Shown here piece by piece: positions 35,891 to 46,073 of a DNA stretch of 64,000 bases. This DNA is from Conchocele bisecta (Eukaryota; Mollusca; Bivalvia; Lucinida; Thyasiridae), in NCBI GenBank assembly GCA_029237695.1, contig CM055277.1, positions 44,984,242 to 45,048,241 of the forward strand. The letters run 5' to 3'. A program made the position numbers and the translations under genes. Below the pieces are notes generated by a model, which saw only the letters and a list, made by a program, of their open reading frames with translations, did not search any database and was not told the origin of the DNA. Position 1 is the first letter of the stretch. Each line of letters opens with the position of its first letter.

Positions 35891-37085
35891 ACACCATCAT
35901 CACTCATCCATGTCTTCCATGCAGTAGTCTTCCCTCGTCCAGCAAAGGAGGACGTTTGGTCACACCCAGTGAGCGCGTGGAATACTGGAAGAGCTCTGCA
36001 TTTGTTCGAACCCAATGCATCCGCAATGGCATGGATAGGAATGTAACGAAAGTGTTTGCCAACTCCAAATGCAATCCAGAGTTCAGCGACGTTCAACTCT
36101 CGAAAAAGACCTACACATATAACTACGACATCTGTGTCGACAGTTCGAATCATCAGCCGGCTGAATCCATGTCGTCCGCATTCAGCTGCGTGTACTAGAA
36201 GTCGCGTATCCGCTTCTTCGTGTGTACATGGTGACAATTCTGTGACGTCTCTGTCTCTGCTACACAGGACGGTATCGCTGAATGTGGATATTAATTCTTT
36301 TCCGTCGTGGTCCTCAGTCGTGGCAACTTCGGACAGGTAGTTGAACAGCTCGGTCTTATTTTCGTCCGACTTCAGAAAAGATTCCCAGTTGCTTGGTACA
36401 TTGCTGTCTGGCAAAACACGACGCCTTGTGCCTGTGCCTCGTCTAGTGCGTTCGGCTGCTTTCAGACTGTCTGGAACATATCTGTCCCAGACTATGTCAA
36501 TCCTGTCGACATGCTTGTGTTGTGACTTGATATACTTCATGAAGACATCTGTGCATAAGCATGGAAAGTCTTCGATGCCCCAGGCTTCACTATATGGACA
36601 ATGGCAGCACCATCTAGGAGTAATGCTTCAACATCAGGTGCACTCTCTTGAACATCAACAAGTTTTTCCAAACAGTGCACAAGATCAGACTTTGTCCCAG
36701 TGCGTATTTGTCCAAATTGTGAGAGACCCGGTGGATATCCCTGATTTTCATGACAAAAAAACTCATCAAGATCTCCGCCTCGAACCTGACACGAAACGTA
36801 CAGTTGAGAGAACAATGCACAGTTCTTTTTCAAAGACACAATTTGCTGCTTCTCGTGTGACACTGTCCTTGATGGTATAGAACCAAACAAGGGGAATTTG
36901 TTTCGTCTGACTGGTTGAAAGAGGGACACCGTTCGTGTTCCTAGTCTATTGTCAACAAAGTGTACAAACTGTTCTTTCCCTGCCTCTTGGATCTTCTCGA
37001 CAGTGCTTATTACATCATTACTGACTATGTCTCTCGTGTCTAAAACTAACAGATCCCCACTTCCATCCATGAATGGATTGCCCAT
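35818..37085 (-). pseudogene. XRN/FEN-like (PIN-fold) nuclease segment of the transposon protein
   Basis: Two frames (36537-37085 and 35818-36540) join at a one-base shift. The acidic motifs of 5' flap/exoribonucleases appear in order: 'LLLDGAAIV' (D158 of the first frame); then, in the second frame, 'IVWDRYVPDSLK' (16-27) with 'RTRRGTGTRRR' (31-41), 'EEADTRLLVHA' (108-118), 'VDTDVVV' (134-140) and 'LTGCDQTSSFAGRGK' (190-204). In FEN1/XRN proteins the same order is D, D..K..R, E.E/D, D.D and GxDY followed by a glycine-rich helix-hairpin turn (GxGxK). The correspondence of all six positions is strong, but it is by eye. Expected activity is cleavage of flapped or 5'-ended nucleic acid. Confidence 0.7.
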
Positions 37086-39220
37086 TTTTTCAATGACTCC
37101 ACAAAGTGCAAGTACTTGTTTTTGAAAGTCGTCTGGACACTTTTCACTTGTTCGTGATGACGCACATTAGCTGTGTTGCTGCCTTTGCGCGTGTTATCTA
37201 TCAGTGTTGCTTCAAACTCTCCAATAGCTCTGGCAACTTCAGGAACTGCTACCATCCACCGCAGAAGCTCTGCAGAACTTTCTGTCAGGCCTATAACTCC
37301 TCCGTCACCCTTGACACATTTATTGTTTTGCTCGTGCGCATGGTCAATGGCTATTGCCGAGAATAGGCTGTGGGTTTTACGCACTACAAAGTGTCCGTCT
37401 TCAAACTCTGCTGCGACATTTGGGTGAGTGTGAGAAAGTGCGAGCATATCGAGAAGGTGTACGGGTAGCCAACGAGAGTAGTGTGTGTGATTCAGAGCAA
37501 AGAACCAAGGTATGAGTTTGGCTAACGATTCTTTGTACAAGTCAAAGTTTGCCTGGCGAATAGATTGAACGAATGCCAACACTGTCAACTCAAAGTCCAG
37601 TGTAATCGACCAATACATGAACTGGGGACTATTTGAGCCACTGACTGCCCGCCACTCATCGAATGACAACGCATCTTCACCATCTTCCACACTATTCAAA
37701 TACTGTGAGAATGCGCTGTGCATCAATATGTACAGACTACTGGCTGTCACTTGATGCGCGTGTCGGGTCCGTGTCACGTGGGCAGCTTTGATAAATGACT
37801 CGGCTGAGCCAGATGACGCAATGTTGGCGTCTGAAATAGCTGTCGTCCATCCACTGTCGTGTAACCAATCTCCTAATGTCTTCAGTGCTGCCATTTCGAT
37901 GTGAAGACCTCCGAACATTATCACAAACTTGTCTTCTCCATGTGTGTCTGGCCAATTCCATTGTATTAATTTGGCGACAGCATAGAGGGGCTGGTCACAT
38001 GCAATGACAGGTGTTTGGCCTGGATTTAGGAACTGTACGGCTTTGTGTATAACATTCATCGCATGCCGTATCATTGCAGGCGATTTCGCCTCTTCCTGGA
38101 AGAGAGGAAGCAACGCACTAATGTTTATCGGCACATCTGCCAATAGGTCAGCTGTTGCTTGTTTTGATGCATGGTAAGCTGCCCATGTCATTTCCATGTC
38201 TTGTTCTTCATGTGTTACAGCTTGGCATACTTCTTTTGTATGCTCGAGCCACTGAAACTGATGTGTCATATTTTGTGATAGGACTGGATACTCACTTCTT
38301 CTGAGCGCTCCACTGGCGGCGGGTACTGTCGGTTCCTTTTCCCGTAAGATAACGGGTGGCACACTTGTGTATGACTCAGGCAATGCCGATATAGTCATTT
38401 GTGTTGCTGTCTCAGACGGACGAAGGACGACCACGTCTCTGCATTCTCCAGGGCAGTCAATTGTAGGATGTTGAAATAGTGATATCCCTGTTCCATGGAA
38501 AGACCCTTGTGCTGTAGTTGATGATGGGTTGTGGTCAATATTATCAACTGCACTTGTAGTGAAAATACCTTTGCGAAGTTTGGGTGGGCACACAACATTA
38601 TCCTTCTGAAATTGATCGCATACTGCAGTTCCCATGTCTGTGGATATGGATAGTACTCTGTCATAAGAAATAGAAAATCCTAGATCATATAGCTTGTCTA
38701 CAAGTCCACGTTTTCTTGTTGCTGCGTGTACAAGGAGACCTGTGTATATAGGAAGAGGTGGTTCTCGTGATTTGCTGTGATATTTTGAAGAAGAACCTTC
38801 GCGTCGGCGTATTGTGCTGTTAAAGTACAACAATTGTGCTGTAGAAAGAGTTGCTTGTGAGGCGCATTCGTTGCTAGACCGGGTTTTGATATTCGGCCCG
38901 TCCATGATCATCCCAACCAATGCTGACAGTGACAATGGAACTGATTCCAGTTGACTGTTACAATTGAACGATCCATTGAATGTGAATTTCATATTAAACA
39001 TATCTCTGCGAACAATTGACGCTGCTTTCGCTAGAATGACTGCGTCATTATCAAAGTCCTGGCCATGTGATGCATTTAGGACAATACCAATCCCGTCCTT
39101 AAATGCGAGCAAAACGTTGCGACCGTGCTTATGAGCCTCCATGTCTGGAAACTGATCAAGAAGTCTGTTTTTGAGACGTGTTGTTTGTACCTTAATTGAT
39201 ACATTAGGTTCTAACTGTTT
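37046..39220 (-). pseudogene. Core segment of the transposon protein (possible DDE-type transposase)
   Basis: The open frame extends 26 codons upstream of the Met at 39142 to the in-frame TAA. Numbering from that Met, conserved-looking blocks are 'DNIDHNPSSTT' (200-210), 'VIACDQPLYAVAK' (379-391), 'FGGLHIEMAALK' (410-421), 'NHTHYSRWLP' (551-560) and 'DHAHEQNNKCVKGDGG' (600-615). If the region is an RNase H-like transposase, D200 or D203, D382 and E604 are the best candidates for a DDE triad. This is my inference from position and local context, not a demonstrated homology. 'LRWMVA..EVARAI' follows. The frame ends at 37046 only because of the T6 slip; the next segment continues the sequence. 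Confidence 0.7.
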
Positions 39221-39223
39221 TTA

Positions 39224-40044
39224 ATTCGCATTGTATACAGCTTGGACATATCCGCTAGTCAACACGAGTGGTGTGTCACCGCTTTCTGCTCTAGCATCTT
39301 CAATGTATGCCACCAGCTCGGCAAAAGCGATGCCGTGAAGACGGTTATCATTGCTTTCTTGGTCACCAGTACTTGCGTTGTTTGCTCTCCTGTATAGTGA
39401 AAGGAGACATGTGACATGATATACAGCGTCTTGCGCCATCATGTCTCCTGTGCTTAGTTTACCTAACAGCAAACTGTCGTCTAAGATACGCGCACATTTC
39501 TTCACCCGATTGTGAAGACGAAACATGGACGCTTTTCGAAGACCGCCTGATTCTAACCCTTCACCACAGAAAAAGCACGAGGTTTCTTTCTCAGCGGATG
39601 CTCCACCAGTACTTGATCGTGTTAATTTTGCTATACTACCACCAGCTGCAAATCCATCATCTGGGCATCTTCTCTTTTTCGCTCGTTGTAGCTTCAGACT
39701 ACTGAATTTGTTAGCACAAGTTTTGTGCCACTTGGCTCTCTGTCGAGTAAGTGATGCCAGTAGACCATCCGGTTGTGATAAGCTGGTCACATCAATGTCG
39801 ATGGGTAAACATCGAATACTTTTAAACTGCTCGATATTACTTGCTAACGTTTCATAGCCAGCTCCAACATTTGTTCGCGTTGTATCCGCAGGACAAACAA
39901 GAACCTCGTGTGTCGTTTGCTGGCACAACATGCATTGTCTACATGTCGGGATTTTGCTAGGGGTCTATGTTTATCAACATCTACCATTTCATTCCTCTCA
40001 GTGGTCACAGTAACTACACTGGTAGCTTGATCGACCTCTGCCAT
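39224..40044 (-). pseudogene. N-terminal zinc-binding segment of the transposon protein
   Basis: A short start segment (Met at 40044) shifts into the 236-residue frame. Just upstream of that frame's first Met the reading is 'CRQCMLCQQ', giving CxxC pairs; 'WHKTC' (68-72) follows. A second cluster has CFFC (119-122), H140, C146 and YHVTC (171-175), the last within 'GDMMAQDAVYHVTCLLSLY'. This C2..HC..HC arrangement suggests a zinc fold for DNA recognition or protein contact. A lysine/arginine-rich stretch near 80-90 could be a nuclear localisation signal. The role is inferred; cysteine spacing is seen directly. Confidence 0.75.
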
Positions 40045-40857
40045 TGTCAGTTACTTTGACATTACATTGTTTCTATAACTCAGGACGTTATGCACTGAGA
40101 TGTGAAACAACTATGGATTAATAAGTGAAATGTCACCAATACGCTAAGCATATACCAACAACGCTGTGATTTAAAGGTGGTTTGATGCAGCCAGCTTCTG
40201 TAAACATATACACGTTGCGGCTTTAAAATCATAGCGTTGTTGAATAAGCGTTGTTAAATTAACACGGGCTCAGGGGCGGCGGAAGCGGGGGTGGGGGGGG
40301 GGGGCCGTGTCCCCCCCCAATAATTTTGTTGGGAGGGGGGGGGGGGGGGGCCCCCCCCCCCCCAATAATTCTGTGAAAATGATATAATTATTCTAATACA
40401 TTTTCCAGACTTTCTTGAGGATGCAGGAAATGGCGTTTCACACCACTTGGATTTCAAAAATGTCTTACATATTTTTCAAACTTTTGCTGAGAATGCAGGA
40501 AATGGCATTCATACCACTTAGATTTCAAAATTTTCCCGGGGGTGCAAGCCCCCGGACCCCCCTAGCACGATAGGGCCCTTCGGGTCGCCAAACTTCGCCC
40601 CCCCCCCCCCCCCCAACCCCCCCCCCAATAATCGTCGGCTTCCGCCGCCCCTGTGGCTCAAAATTGGCTATACAATAGCGGCCATTTTACAAACGGCGGC
40701 CATTTTGTTGTTTTTTTTAGGGTGTGGATTCAATTCCAATATGTTTCCTATCTCTTAATGCATATATATAGAAAGTTATGTGCTGGAATCACGAACCACG
40801 CGATTTTATCTCGCACATTAAGAATATTATTTCTAATGCATGTATTGAATGGCGGCC
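40045..40857. promoter_or_regulatory. 5' flank of the transposon gene, with nested GC-rich element
   Basis: The region between the start codon (minus strand) and the right TIR. Any promoter must lie here or in the TIR. I cannot identify a convincing TATA box. 'aaaatggcggccat' motifs at 40675-40705 and near 40850 resemble the YY1 recognition core (aagatggcggc). Confidence 0.35.
40273..40654. mobile_element. GC-rich TIR element nested in the 6.5-kb transposon
   Basis: TIR ggggcggcggaagc at 40273 and its inverse near 40638-40651, flanked by a GGCTCA direct repeat (40267-40272 and 40655-40660). The interior has long G and C runs and the mollusc-typical 'gtgcaagcccccggaccccc'. The poly-proline frame over it is an artefact. 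Confidence 0.75.
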
Positions 40858-41008
40858 ATGTTGAAAATGGCGGCCATTTTGGATTTTCTCCAGGTGGGTC
40901 TACATCCTAAAATGTTCAGTACATCAAGATGTATCATTGTGCCAAGTTTCATGCTTGTAGCACGATGTGCGCAATTGTATCACATATATGCACCATACGG
41001 CGGGACTA
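40858..41008 (-). repeat. Right terminal inverted repeat of the 6.5-kb element
   Basis: Inverse of 34510-34660. Key matches: 40939-40979 ('gccaagtttcatgcttgtag') and 40894-40907 ('gtgggtctacatcc'). Confidence 0.85.
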
Positions 41009-41011
41009 ACC
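41009..41011 (+). repeat. Target-site duplication ACC, right
   Basis: See the entry at 34507-34509. Confidence 0.8.
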
Positions 41012-41850
41012 TTCCGACAGCCTATTTTTAAACTCACCCGACACCTGTGCGAAACAAAACTCGCACGTGTAGGTCTAACTGATGTTTAATCCTCATTCTC
41101 TCTCTCTATCGATGGATCTACAGTGGATTTTAGTGACATTCCTGAATTCGGCCTGATTGACATTTGTCTATGGTGGCCAATACACGCCAACATGAGTGTC
41201 AATTCTACGTTCATGGAAGGGGGTCAATAAGTCAGTATTTAAGGTGATAACTTACAGTCAGGGAACACATTAATGACAGTATAACACTGCAAGTACTGAA
41301 ATACGACAAAAAAAATCTAACAAGTTTCTAAACGTTACAAGTGCCCGCTATACAGATATAATCATTTAGTAATATTTATTTTACTGATAGTGACACGCGC
41401 GGTGGTATCAGGCTATGTTCATATGCAAATGAGGTCATGATATGTTTTAATTATTTATACTAAAGAAATGTGCGTCACCTGAAAAAATATATTTTCGACA
41501 GATTTTAAAGTATGATCATTGCACATCATAAAATAAATACAGAGATTAAAGAGTAATGTCCGTTAACATTTTAAGCAAACACGGTTATCGCCCCTCATAT
41601 CAGTGTGTAAATTTACGTCTGATATAACATGTATAATAATGCCAATCAGTACGTGGGATAATGGCGCATGAATGTTTATTTTGCCAGGAAATGTCTCAGA
41701 TGATGTCTCTGATGTAAAGAACATTTTGTACCTACTGAGTGGGCATGTACCTTTAAGGGTTAATGAAACTGTAACACCAGCAATCAATCAAGCAATCAAT
41801 CTAGTTTAATCTTGTAGTACCCTATGTTCAGTACTTTCAGTACTTTGATT
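41012..41850. repeat. 1.28-kb tandem unit, copy A, right part
   Basis: 'ttccgacagcctatttttaa' to 'cagtactttgatt', nearly identical to 42297-43133. Contains an inverted copy of repeat R1 (41345-41815). Differs from copy B by a handful of substitutions and small indels, for example a (ct) dinucleotide at about 41105. Confidence 0.9.
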
Positions 41851-43133
41851 ACATAGGGTACATGTGTATCCGTATGTATTGCGATCGAGCGGGATCATTT
41901 GGCCTGCCCACGACCCCCCGTGGTGCGGACGCCAGTGATTGACAACTTAGAATCGCGTCGGACAGTTAGCCACGCCCCAGATCCCCTCGATGGGCACGTC
42001 CGTAGTGATATCTTGGAATAACCATAACAACAAAATGCATTGTGTTACTAAACGTTTAACTGGCATACGCAACCACTAATTGAAAATAATATTATGAAAA
42101 ACTTGCACTGCACAATATCAACAACGGTTGTTCTACGTACAAAAATACATCGGATTATTTTGTTGCGCGTGATTTGCCCCCATTTGCAGCACAAATCGTG
42201 CGGTCATCGCTAAATTTAGTAACAGAGTTAACTCCCCTCCGAATACTCTCCGAAACAAGCGACGCGTTTAACACACAAACTACATCAAGTTTGACCTTCC
42301 GACAGCCTATTTTTAAACTCACCCGACACCTGTGCGAAACAAAACTCGCACGTGTAGGTCTAACTGATGTTTAATCCTCATTCTCTCTCTCTCTATCGAT
42401 GGATCTACAGTGGATTTTAGTGACATTCCTGAATTCGGCCTGATTGACATTTGTCTAAGGTGGCCAATACACGCCAACATGAGTGTCAATTCTACGTTCA
42501 TGGAAGGGGGTCAATAAGTCAGTATTTAAGGTGATAACTTACAGTCAGGGAACACATTAATGACAGTATAACACTGCAAGTACTGAAATACGACAAAAAA
42601 AATCTACAAGTTTCTAAACGTTACAAGTGCCCGCTATACAGATATAATCATTTAGTAATATTTATGTTACTGATAGTGACACGCGCGGTGGTATCAGGCT
42701 ATGTTCATATGCAAATGAGGCATGATATGTTTTAATTATTTATACTAAGAAATGCGTCACCTGAAAAAATAATATTTTCGACAGATTTTAAAGTATGATC
42801 ATTGCACATCATAAAATAAATACAGAGATTAAAGAGTAATGTCCGTTAACATTTTAAGCAAACACTGTTATCGCCCCTCATATCAGTGTGTAAATTTACG
42901 TCTGATATAACATGTATAATAATGCCAATCAGTACGTGGGATAATGGCGCATGAATGTTTATTTTGCCAGGAAATGTCTCAGATGATGTCTCTGATGTAA
43001 AGAACATTTTGTACCTACTGAGTGGGCATGTACCTTTAAGGGTTAATGAAACTGTAACACCAGCAATCAATCAAGCAATCAATCTAGTTTAATCTTGTAG
43101 TACCCTATGTTCAGTACTTTCAGTACTTTGATT
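41851..43133. repeat. 1.28-kb tandem unit, copy B (intact, empty site)
   Basis: Uninterrupted unit of 1,283 bp. 'tttgaccttccg' at about 42290-42301 is the pre-insertion target of the 6.5-kb element. Repeat R1 is inverted at 42598-43098. Confidence 0.9.
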
Positions 43134-44004
43134 TATGTTAGTGGAAAGTACTAAAATTGGGAAAATTGGGCCCGCGCAATATTTAAAATTGCGCCATGTC
43201 AATTAAAGGTGGTGCAGGATGTTGAATGTAATATCTTTATAATGGAAAGACAGAGTTTAATGAAACATAACGCAGTAAATGCTTAACAGGTTGCCAATTA
43301 GTATCCCCTCGCCGATAGGCAAGAGCTGGTATATCGTTAGTCCATGTACTGCGTACGTATGTACGTACGCCAGTAACACCTTTCATTTTTCGATAACTTG
43401 TGAACTGCTTCCACGATTTTGATATTATTTGACCATAATGTGTGTCTATGGATGGAGCATGGTTTAGCATATGAGTAGACTCGTATGACCCACGTTCGAC
43501 CGCCCAAGGTCACGGAGTACTTTTTATTATCAAGGCTGCCAGCGAGGGCATTAGCTTCGTTTAATGATGCCAGTGCGAGGGGATTAGCTTCGTTTAATGA
43601 TGCCAGTTCTTGCATTATGGTATAGTTTGCTTTAATCTAACAATTTTCTGGTTTTGACGAAGAATCGGTTTCCATGGATGTGAATATAAATCTAAAGAAC
43701 GTGAATGTATGGTGTGATACATATCATCGAACCGGTATGTCATTTCTATGGTGTGATACATATCGTCGATATCCGTCCGTTTGCTTGGAAAAGTTTCAAG
43801 AAAATTTACTGTAAAAATGACGTCACAGAATACGTCATGTCGGAAAAGCAGGTTCGGAAACCACTGATCCCATACCCTGATATCTATAACTTTACATGCT
43901 ACTTGCAAACATGTAGTTGGCCTCAATAATAATAGCATACACTCAAAGCGTTCTTTTATAACATGATCATTCATGTTATAATTGTTCTTGTTTAATATGT
44001 TAAT
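43134..44004. other. No gene recognised
   Basis: A two-fold tandem 'ttagcttcgtttaatgatgc' at 43550-43612 produces the repeated NEAN frame on the minus strand. A 'ggtgtgatacatatc' duplication lies at 43709-43761. No recognisable protein. Confidence 0.4.
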
Positions 44005-44507
44005 TACGCGGTTTTCACACTTGTCCCGAACTTAAGCTGGGAACACATCCCATTCCAGTTGTTTGGGAAAAGATATATCTTGGTCTTAGTTTTGATCCTA
44101 AACTCACTTTTAAACATCATTTGCGATACTTGAAAGCTAAATGCCAGACAGCACTCAACTTAATGCGAGTGGTAGCAAATCATGACTGGTGTGCAGATCG
44201 GAAGGTACTGCACTTCCTTTACATCTCACATGTTCGCTCAAAACAATGCTACGTGTGCACTGTATATGGCTCGGCCGGCCAGTAAATCCCATCTTCTGAT
44301 GCTCGATCCAATACAGCATCAAGGCTTACGACTCTGTCTGGATGCGTATGTCTAGCACACATACCTAATATGCAGAAGCAAATGAACCTTCTCTCCATGA
44401 CAGACGCATCAAATTATCTTTGCAATATGTCACTTTGTTCGAAGTTCGAAGTTCGCAAGCACACGAGAGTAACAACTTATCAATCCATTTTAAATCACTT
44501 TTTCTTG
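44005..44507 (+). pseudogene. RNase H-bearing LINE, RT C-terminal part (interrupted)
   Basis: The frame reads 'HPIPVVWEKIYLGLSFDPKL' and on through 'LKAKCQTALNLM' and 'CADRKVLHFLYISHVRSK', then shifts to 'LLMLDPIQHQGLRLCLDAYV'. This is the post-palm region of I/Jockey-type RTs ('ipvv.e.kfLGl.fD.kLtf', 'lk.kc.kalnll+v', 'LlrlYrslvrsklDYg', 'lDpihhqglRl'). It is cut at 44507 by the 4.7-kb element and resumes as RNase H at 49207. Several stops; inactive. Confidence 0.85.
44504..44507 (+). repeat. Target-site duplication CTTG, left
   Basis: CTTG precedes the left direct repeat and follows the right one (49207-49210), with LINE sequence on both sides. Confidence 0.65.
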
Positions 44508-44977
44508 AGGTATCACTGTGCTAAATATAGTATACATCGGCCAGGGGGTATGCTTTAGTAGTCCGGTATAAAAAATAGTGCAGACGTTTTGAGGCCACAG
44601 ACCCAGTTTGCTTGTAAATCCTGATCCATTACAGCCCAATTTTACTTGAGAAACATGTTGGGGTGTTTTTAACACCAGTTTCCAGCATATTTCTAGCATT
44701 TAAAAGAAATTACTGAGCCTGCTTGTCACGTGATGTGAACACTACGTCACATGACACTTTGATGATAAACAATATGGCGGACAGGACAATGTTGAAATTT
44801 TCTTTCTTAGGAGTAAGTGAACATATTGTTTAATTAGTGAAAATCCGGTGCAGACAGGTTGCAGTTATGAACAGGTAGGTTCCACAGCATCCATACGAAT
44901 AGTGAAAGTGTGAGAGAATGGCCATATTTGGAGGAATCGGTTAAGTTGTATAGTAAAACTAATTGGTGGTTGCTAGC
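44508..44977 (+). repeat. Left terminal direct repeat
   Basis: 'aggtatcactgtgctaaata' to '...ggttgctagc'. Includes a 'cacgtg' box with 'tacgtcac' near 44730-44750, then an ATG (44774) and a strong splice donor (gtaagtg at 44813). Confidence 0.85.
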
Positions 44978-45451
44978 CTATAAGCATTTCCGGGTCATCA
45001 GTGGATGTCGTCTGCTTTCTTTGAAAACAATTCTAAACGGTTTTAATCATGGCTACAGCAAGTTTTATTTAAGAGAACAAAGTTTAAGAGAACAAAGGAC
45101 AGAATTGCTGGAAAATCAGTTTTATTTAATGAAAATGGTTGCATCAGGTGGGTCGGGATAACCACAGGTGTACGAGTCAAATATGGAAAGATTAAAGTTA
45201 AATTTCCAAATGATACAAGAACAAAATACTATTATACACATAGAGTAGCATTCATGTTACACCATAATGTGTTTGAAATACCCAGGCACCTTGAAATATC
45301 ACATTTATGTGGTTGTTCCCTGTGTGTTAACCCGGCCCACCTGAGTGCTGAGTCAACAATTATAAATAATTCTCGAAAGAATTGCCGTAGCGAAAAGCGC
45401 TGTCTGAGCCATGCACTCGACGGCGTCACATATCCACCCTGTATCTGCTAA
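44774..45451 (+). CDS. His-Me finger (His-Cys box) endonuclease-like protein, predicted two exons
   Basis: Predicted join 44774-44812 and 45059-45451, 143 residues. Exon 1 (13 codons, 'MADRTMLKFSFLG') ends at a gtaagtg donor. The intron (246 bp) has a 'ttctaaac' branch-like site and a 'ctacag' acceptor. Both sides are phase 0, so the frame is kept. Exon 2 shows the zinc-binding His-Cys box of I-PpoI-type homing endonucleases: 'EISHLCGCSLCVNPAHLSAE' (exon-2 residues 79-98), with the likely catalytic His at 82, metal-binding Asn at 103 or 104, and zinc ligands C84/C89/H94 and C109/C115/H118/C128. An upstream 'GCIRWVGI..GVRVKYGKI' and 'THRVAFM' match the usual lead-in. No in-frame ATG exists upstream of 45254 within exon 2, which supports splicing. 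It appears intact. It would act as a DNA endonuclease; whether it cuts a target site or is a captured defence-type nuclease is unknown. Confidence 0.7.
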
Positions 45452-46073
45452 TAGTTCCTGTTTTATTAATTACGGTAAATTAACTGTATAACTATCTACA
45501 TTATGTACATGTCTACATATTTGAGATGCATCAGGGAGCCAGATGAGCCTGTTACTGACTAGTTCAGCCATATTAAAGTGGCGCGTCGCTTTAATTGGCA
45601 CTGTGTATTTGATAACTAACCGGTATCAAGTGTATAGCTCCCCAACAGGTAGCAACGTTTTTCTAAACATTATTTATTGACTCGGTTGATACTTGCAAAC
45701 ATTATGACCAAATTTGGCTGCGCGATCAGGGTCTACGCCAGTACTTCTTGGCTACATTTTTCCAGAAAAAAATTCAAAATTTTAAATTTTGCAGAAATTA
45801 TATCATACCGCTGCAAGCTGTTTTCTGCTACTGTGTATTAATTGTAATAAGCACCCAGCTAAGGGAAGATGTACTGAAAGTTGCAATTTAAGGCCGAAGG
45901 TAAAAAACATCGGATTCCCTGATACATCACAATTCTTACAGCACATATTGTTTCGAGCTATCACAATATGATATATTGTGAGTACTACATGGCTGCTCAG
46001 ATAGTCAACTCTAATTATCAGTATGCACTTACAAGACTCTCCACCTTACATGTAGTGCTGCTTTTCATACATA
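45452..46073. other. Convergent intergenic stretch inside the 4.7-kb element
   Basis: The two genes converge here. No recognisable feature; the frame at 45789-45971 has no family pattern. Confidence 0.4.

Larger units (their letters stand above)
35403..40044 (-). pseudogene. Transposon-encoded fusion protein: zinc module, putative transposase core, XRN/FEN-like nuclease, CXC domain (broken)
   Basis: Minus-strand frames that overlap or adjoin end to end make one protein of roughly 1,500 residues. The same domain order is known to me from uncharacterised multi-copy proteins of corals, sponges and bivalves (recognition only). The breaks are: a one-base shift near the T4 run at 39952-39955; a single in-frame TAA at 39221-39223 with the frame open on both sides (26 sense codons, continuing 'TTRLKNRLLDQFPD', before the next Met at 39142); a shift at the T6 homopolymer 37085-37090; a shift near 36548-36555; a shift near 35865-35895. 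Two of the five lie in or beside homopolymers, so sequencing error cannot be excluded for those. The intended start is probably the Met at 40044. No introns are needed. Confidence 0.9.
34510..41008. mobile_element. Complete 6.5-kb DNA transposon with long TIRs
   Basis: 6,499 bp bounded by TAGT...ACTA and imperfect TIRs of about 150 bp (34510-34660 and 40858-41008). Shared TIR blocks include 'acaattgcgcaca', 'gctacaagcatgaaacttgg' and 'ggatgtagacccac'. It is flanked by a 3-bp ACC duplication and sits in copy A of a 1.28-kb tandem unit whose copy B is the empty site, so the ends are defined by comparison rather than guesswork. Sub-terminal regions repeat 'atggccgccat'-type motifs on both sides. 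The only gene is on the minus strand (35403-40044). A smaller GC-rich element (40273-40654) is nested in its gene-5' flank. The superfamily is not assigned: 3-bp duplications occur in CACTA and Harbinger, but the encoded protein does not look like either. Confidence 0.9.

Noticed and set aside
35655..36198. Plus-strand frames of 90-132 residues
   Set aside because: Antisense to the nuclease and CXC segments, which have clear motifs.
36341..36880. 179-residue plus-strand frame
   Set aside because: Antisense shadow of the transposon nuclease segment on the minus strand.
40254..40457. Glycine/proline-rich 67-residue frame
   Set aside because: Translation of poly-G/poly-C runs within a nested element.
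34510..41008. Assignment of the 6.5-kb element to CACTA or Harbinger
   Set aside because: The 3-bp duplication fits, but the ends are TAGT...ACTA rather than CACTA...TAGTG, and the protein matches neither transposase pattern that I know.
43337..43615. 92-residue frame with repeated 'SLNEAN'
   Set aside because: Derived from a two-fold tandem nucleotide repeat; no homology recognised.
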